Below, in pieces: positions 13,863 through 14,141 of a stretch of DNA of 14,141 nt; position 1 is the stretch's first letter, and each line of letters opens with the position of its first letter. Position numbers and translations under genes: made by a program. The notes under the pieces were generated by a model, which made no database searches, was not told the origin of the DNA, and saw only the letters and a list, made by a program, of their open reading frames with translations. This stretch comes from JAJRAL01 sp050015815 (lineage in GTDB: Archaea > Thermoplasmatota > Thermoplasmata > Methanomassiliicoccales > UBA472), in contig JBEKAR010000032.1 of the NCBI GenBank assembly GCA_050015815.1, forward strand, positions 1 through 14,141, read 5' to 3'.

Positions 13863-14141
13863 ATGGGGAAGTCGGAGACCAAGGTCATCAAGATCCTTCT
13901 GGTGGAGGACAACCCGATGGATGTCAGGTTGATCAAGGAGATGCTCAAGGACGCGAAGATCGGCAACGAGGTCGACGTCGCGGTTGATGGCCAGGCGGCG
14001 CTCGACCATCTCGCCAAGGAGTATGAGAACGGGGGAACAGGACTCCCCGACCTGGTGCTGCTGGATCTGAACCTTCCCAAGATAGACGGAAAGAAGCTAA
14101 TTGGCCTAATGAAGGCTGACGATCGGTTCAAGCACATTCCG
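13863..14141 (+). CDS. response regulator receiver protein, Rcp1 type, 3' truncated by window
   Basis: The visible 93 residues are a receiver domain: ILLVEDNPMDVRLIKEML (acidic pair Glu15, Asp16), VAVDGQAALDHL, and the phospho-acceptor Asp68 in LVLLDLNLPKIDGKKL. The NPMDVRL and DLNLPK signatures point to the Rcp1 group, the same group as the divergent neighbour. ATG 13863 is preceded by GGAG at 13854-13857 with five bases of spacing. Another ATG at 13850 is out of frame. Whether an output domain follows cannot be seen. Confidence 0.9.
   Translation, partial: MGKSETKVIKILLVEDNPMDVRLIKEMLKDAKIGNEVDVAVDGQAALDHLAKEYENGGTGLPDLVLLDLNLPKIDGKKLIGLMKADDRFKHIP

Noticed and set aside
13631..14137. Minus-strand open frame upstream of the first response regulator
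   Set aside because: The extension is antisense to the second response regulator and shows no domain; the receiver starts at the ATG pair at 13630/13627.
1..14141. Mobile elements, CRISPR arrays, defence genes
   Set aside because: No transposase, integrase, direct-repeat array or terminal inverted repeats of an insertion sequence were found.

Overview
The window is archaeal chromosomal DNA, GC-rich and gene-dense. The evidence is an archaeosine-type tRNA-guanine transglycosylase, a KEOPS Pcc1 subunit, an archaeal MiaB-like methylthiotransferase, a Pth2-type peptidyl-tRNA hydrolase, a DUF99 protein, EF-1alpha and EF-2 (EF-2 with the diphthamide-site histidine), and A/T-rich TATA-like boxes placed about 25-30 bases before tRNA 5' ends and start codons. 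The gene set fits a euryarchaeal or Thermoplasmatota-like lineage, but that placement is inference. No mobile element, CRISPR array or rRNA gene was found.

Layout. Positions 1-842 carry the 3' part of a tRNA t6A37 methylthiotransferase, followed by tRNA-Gln(TTG). A nitroreductase (- strand) and pcc1 (+ strand) are divergently transcribed from a shared control region. A GNAT acetyltransferase resembling diamine acetyltransferases comes next; its 5' end is abnormal. It meets tgtA (- strand) tail to tail with a 4-base overlap. Pth2 and a DUF99 protein then form a tight pair. Positions 5485-5998 have no intact conventional gene; they hold a probable broken small membrane-protein gene on the - strand and three adjacent hairpins.

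From 5999 to 10998 lies the archaeal str-type cluster rps12-rps7-EF-2-EF-1alpha-rps10, with recognisable Shine-Dalgarno sites and an extra internal promoter before EF-1alpha. After an oligo-T terminator comes ilvD (branched-chain amino acid synthesis), then tRNA-Ala(TGC), then two divergently transcribed single-domain response regulators of the Rcp1 type, the second cut by the window end.

Taken together, most of the window serves translation: tRNA genes, modification of tRNA positions 37 (Pcc1 and the methylthiotransferase act in sequence on t6A) and 15 (archaeosine), rescue of stalled peptidyl-tRNA (Pth2), and the elongation machinery. No wholly new multi-gene system is evident. The points most worth a second look are the abnormal 5' end of the GNAT gene, the frameshifted small membrane gene that overlaps DUF99 in antisense, and the hairpin cluster ahead of the rps12 promoter.
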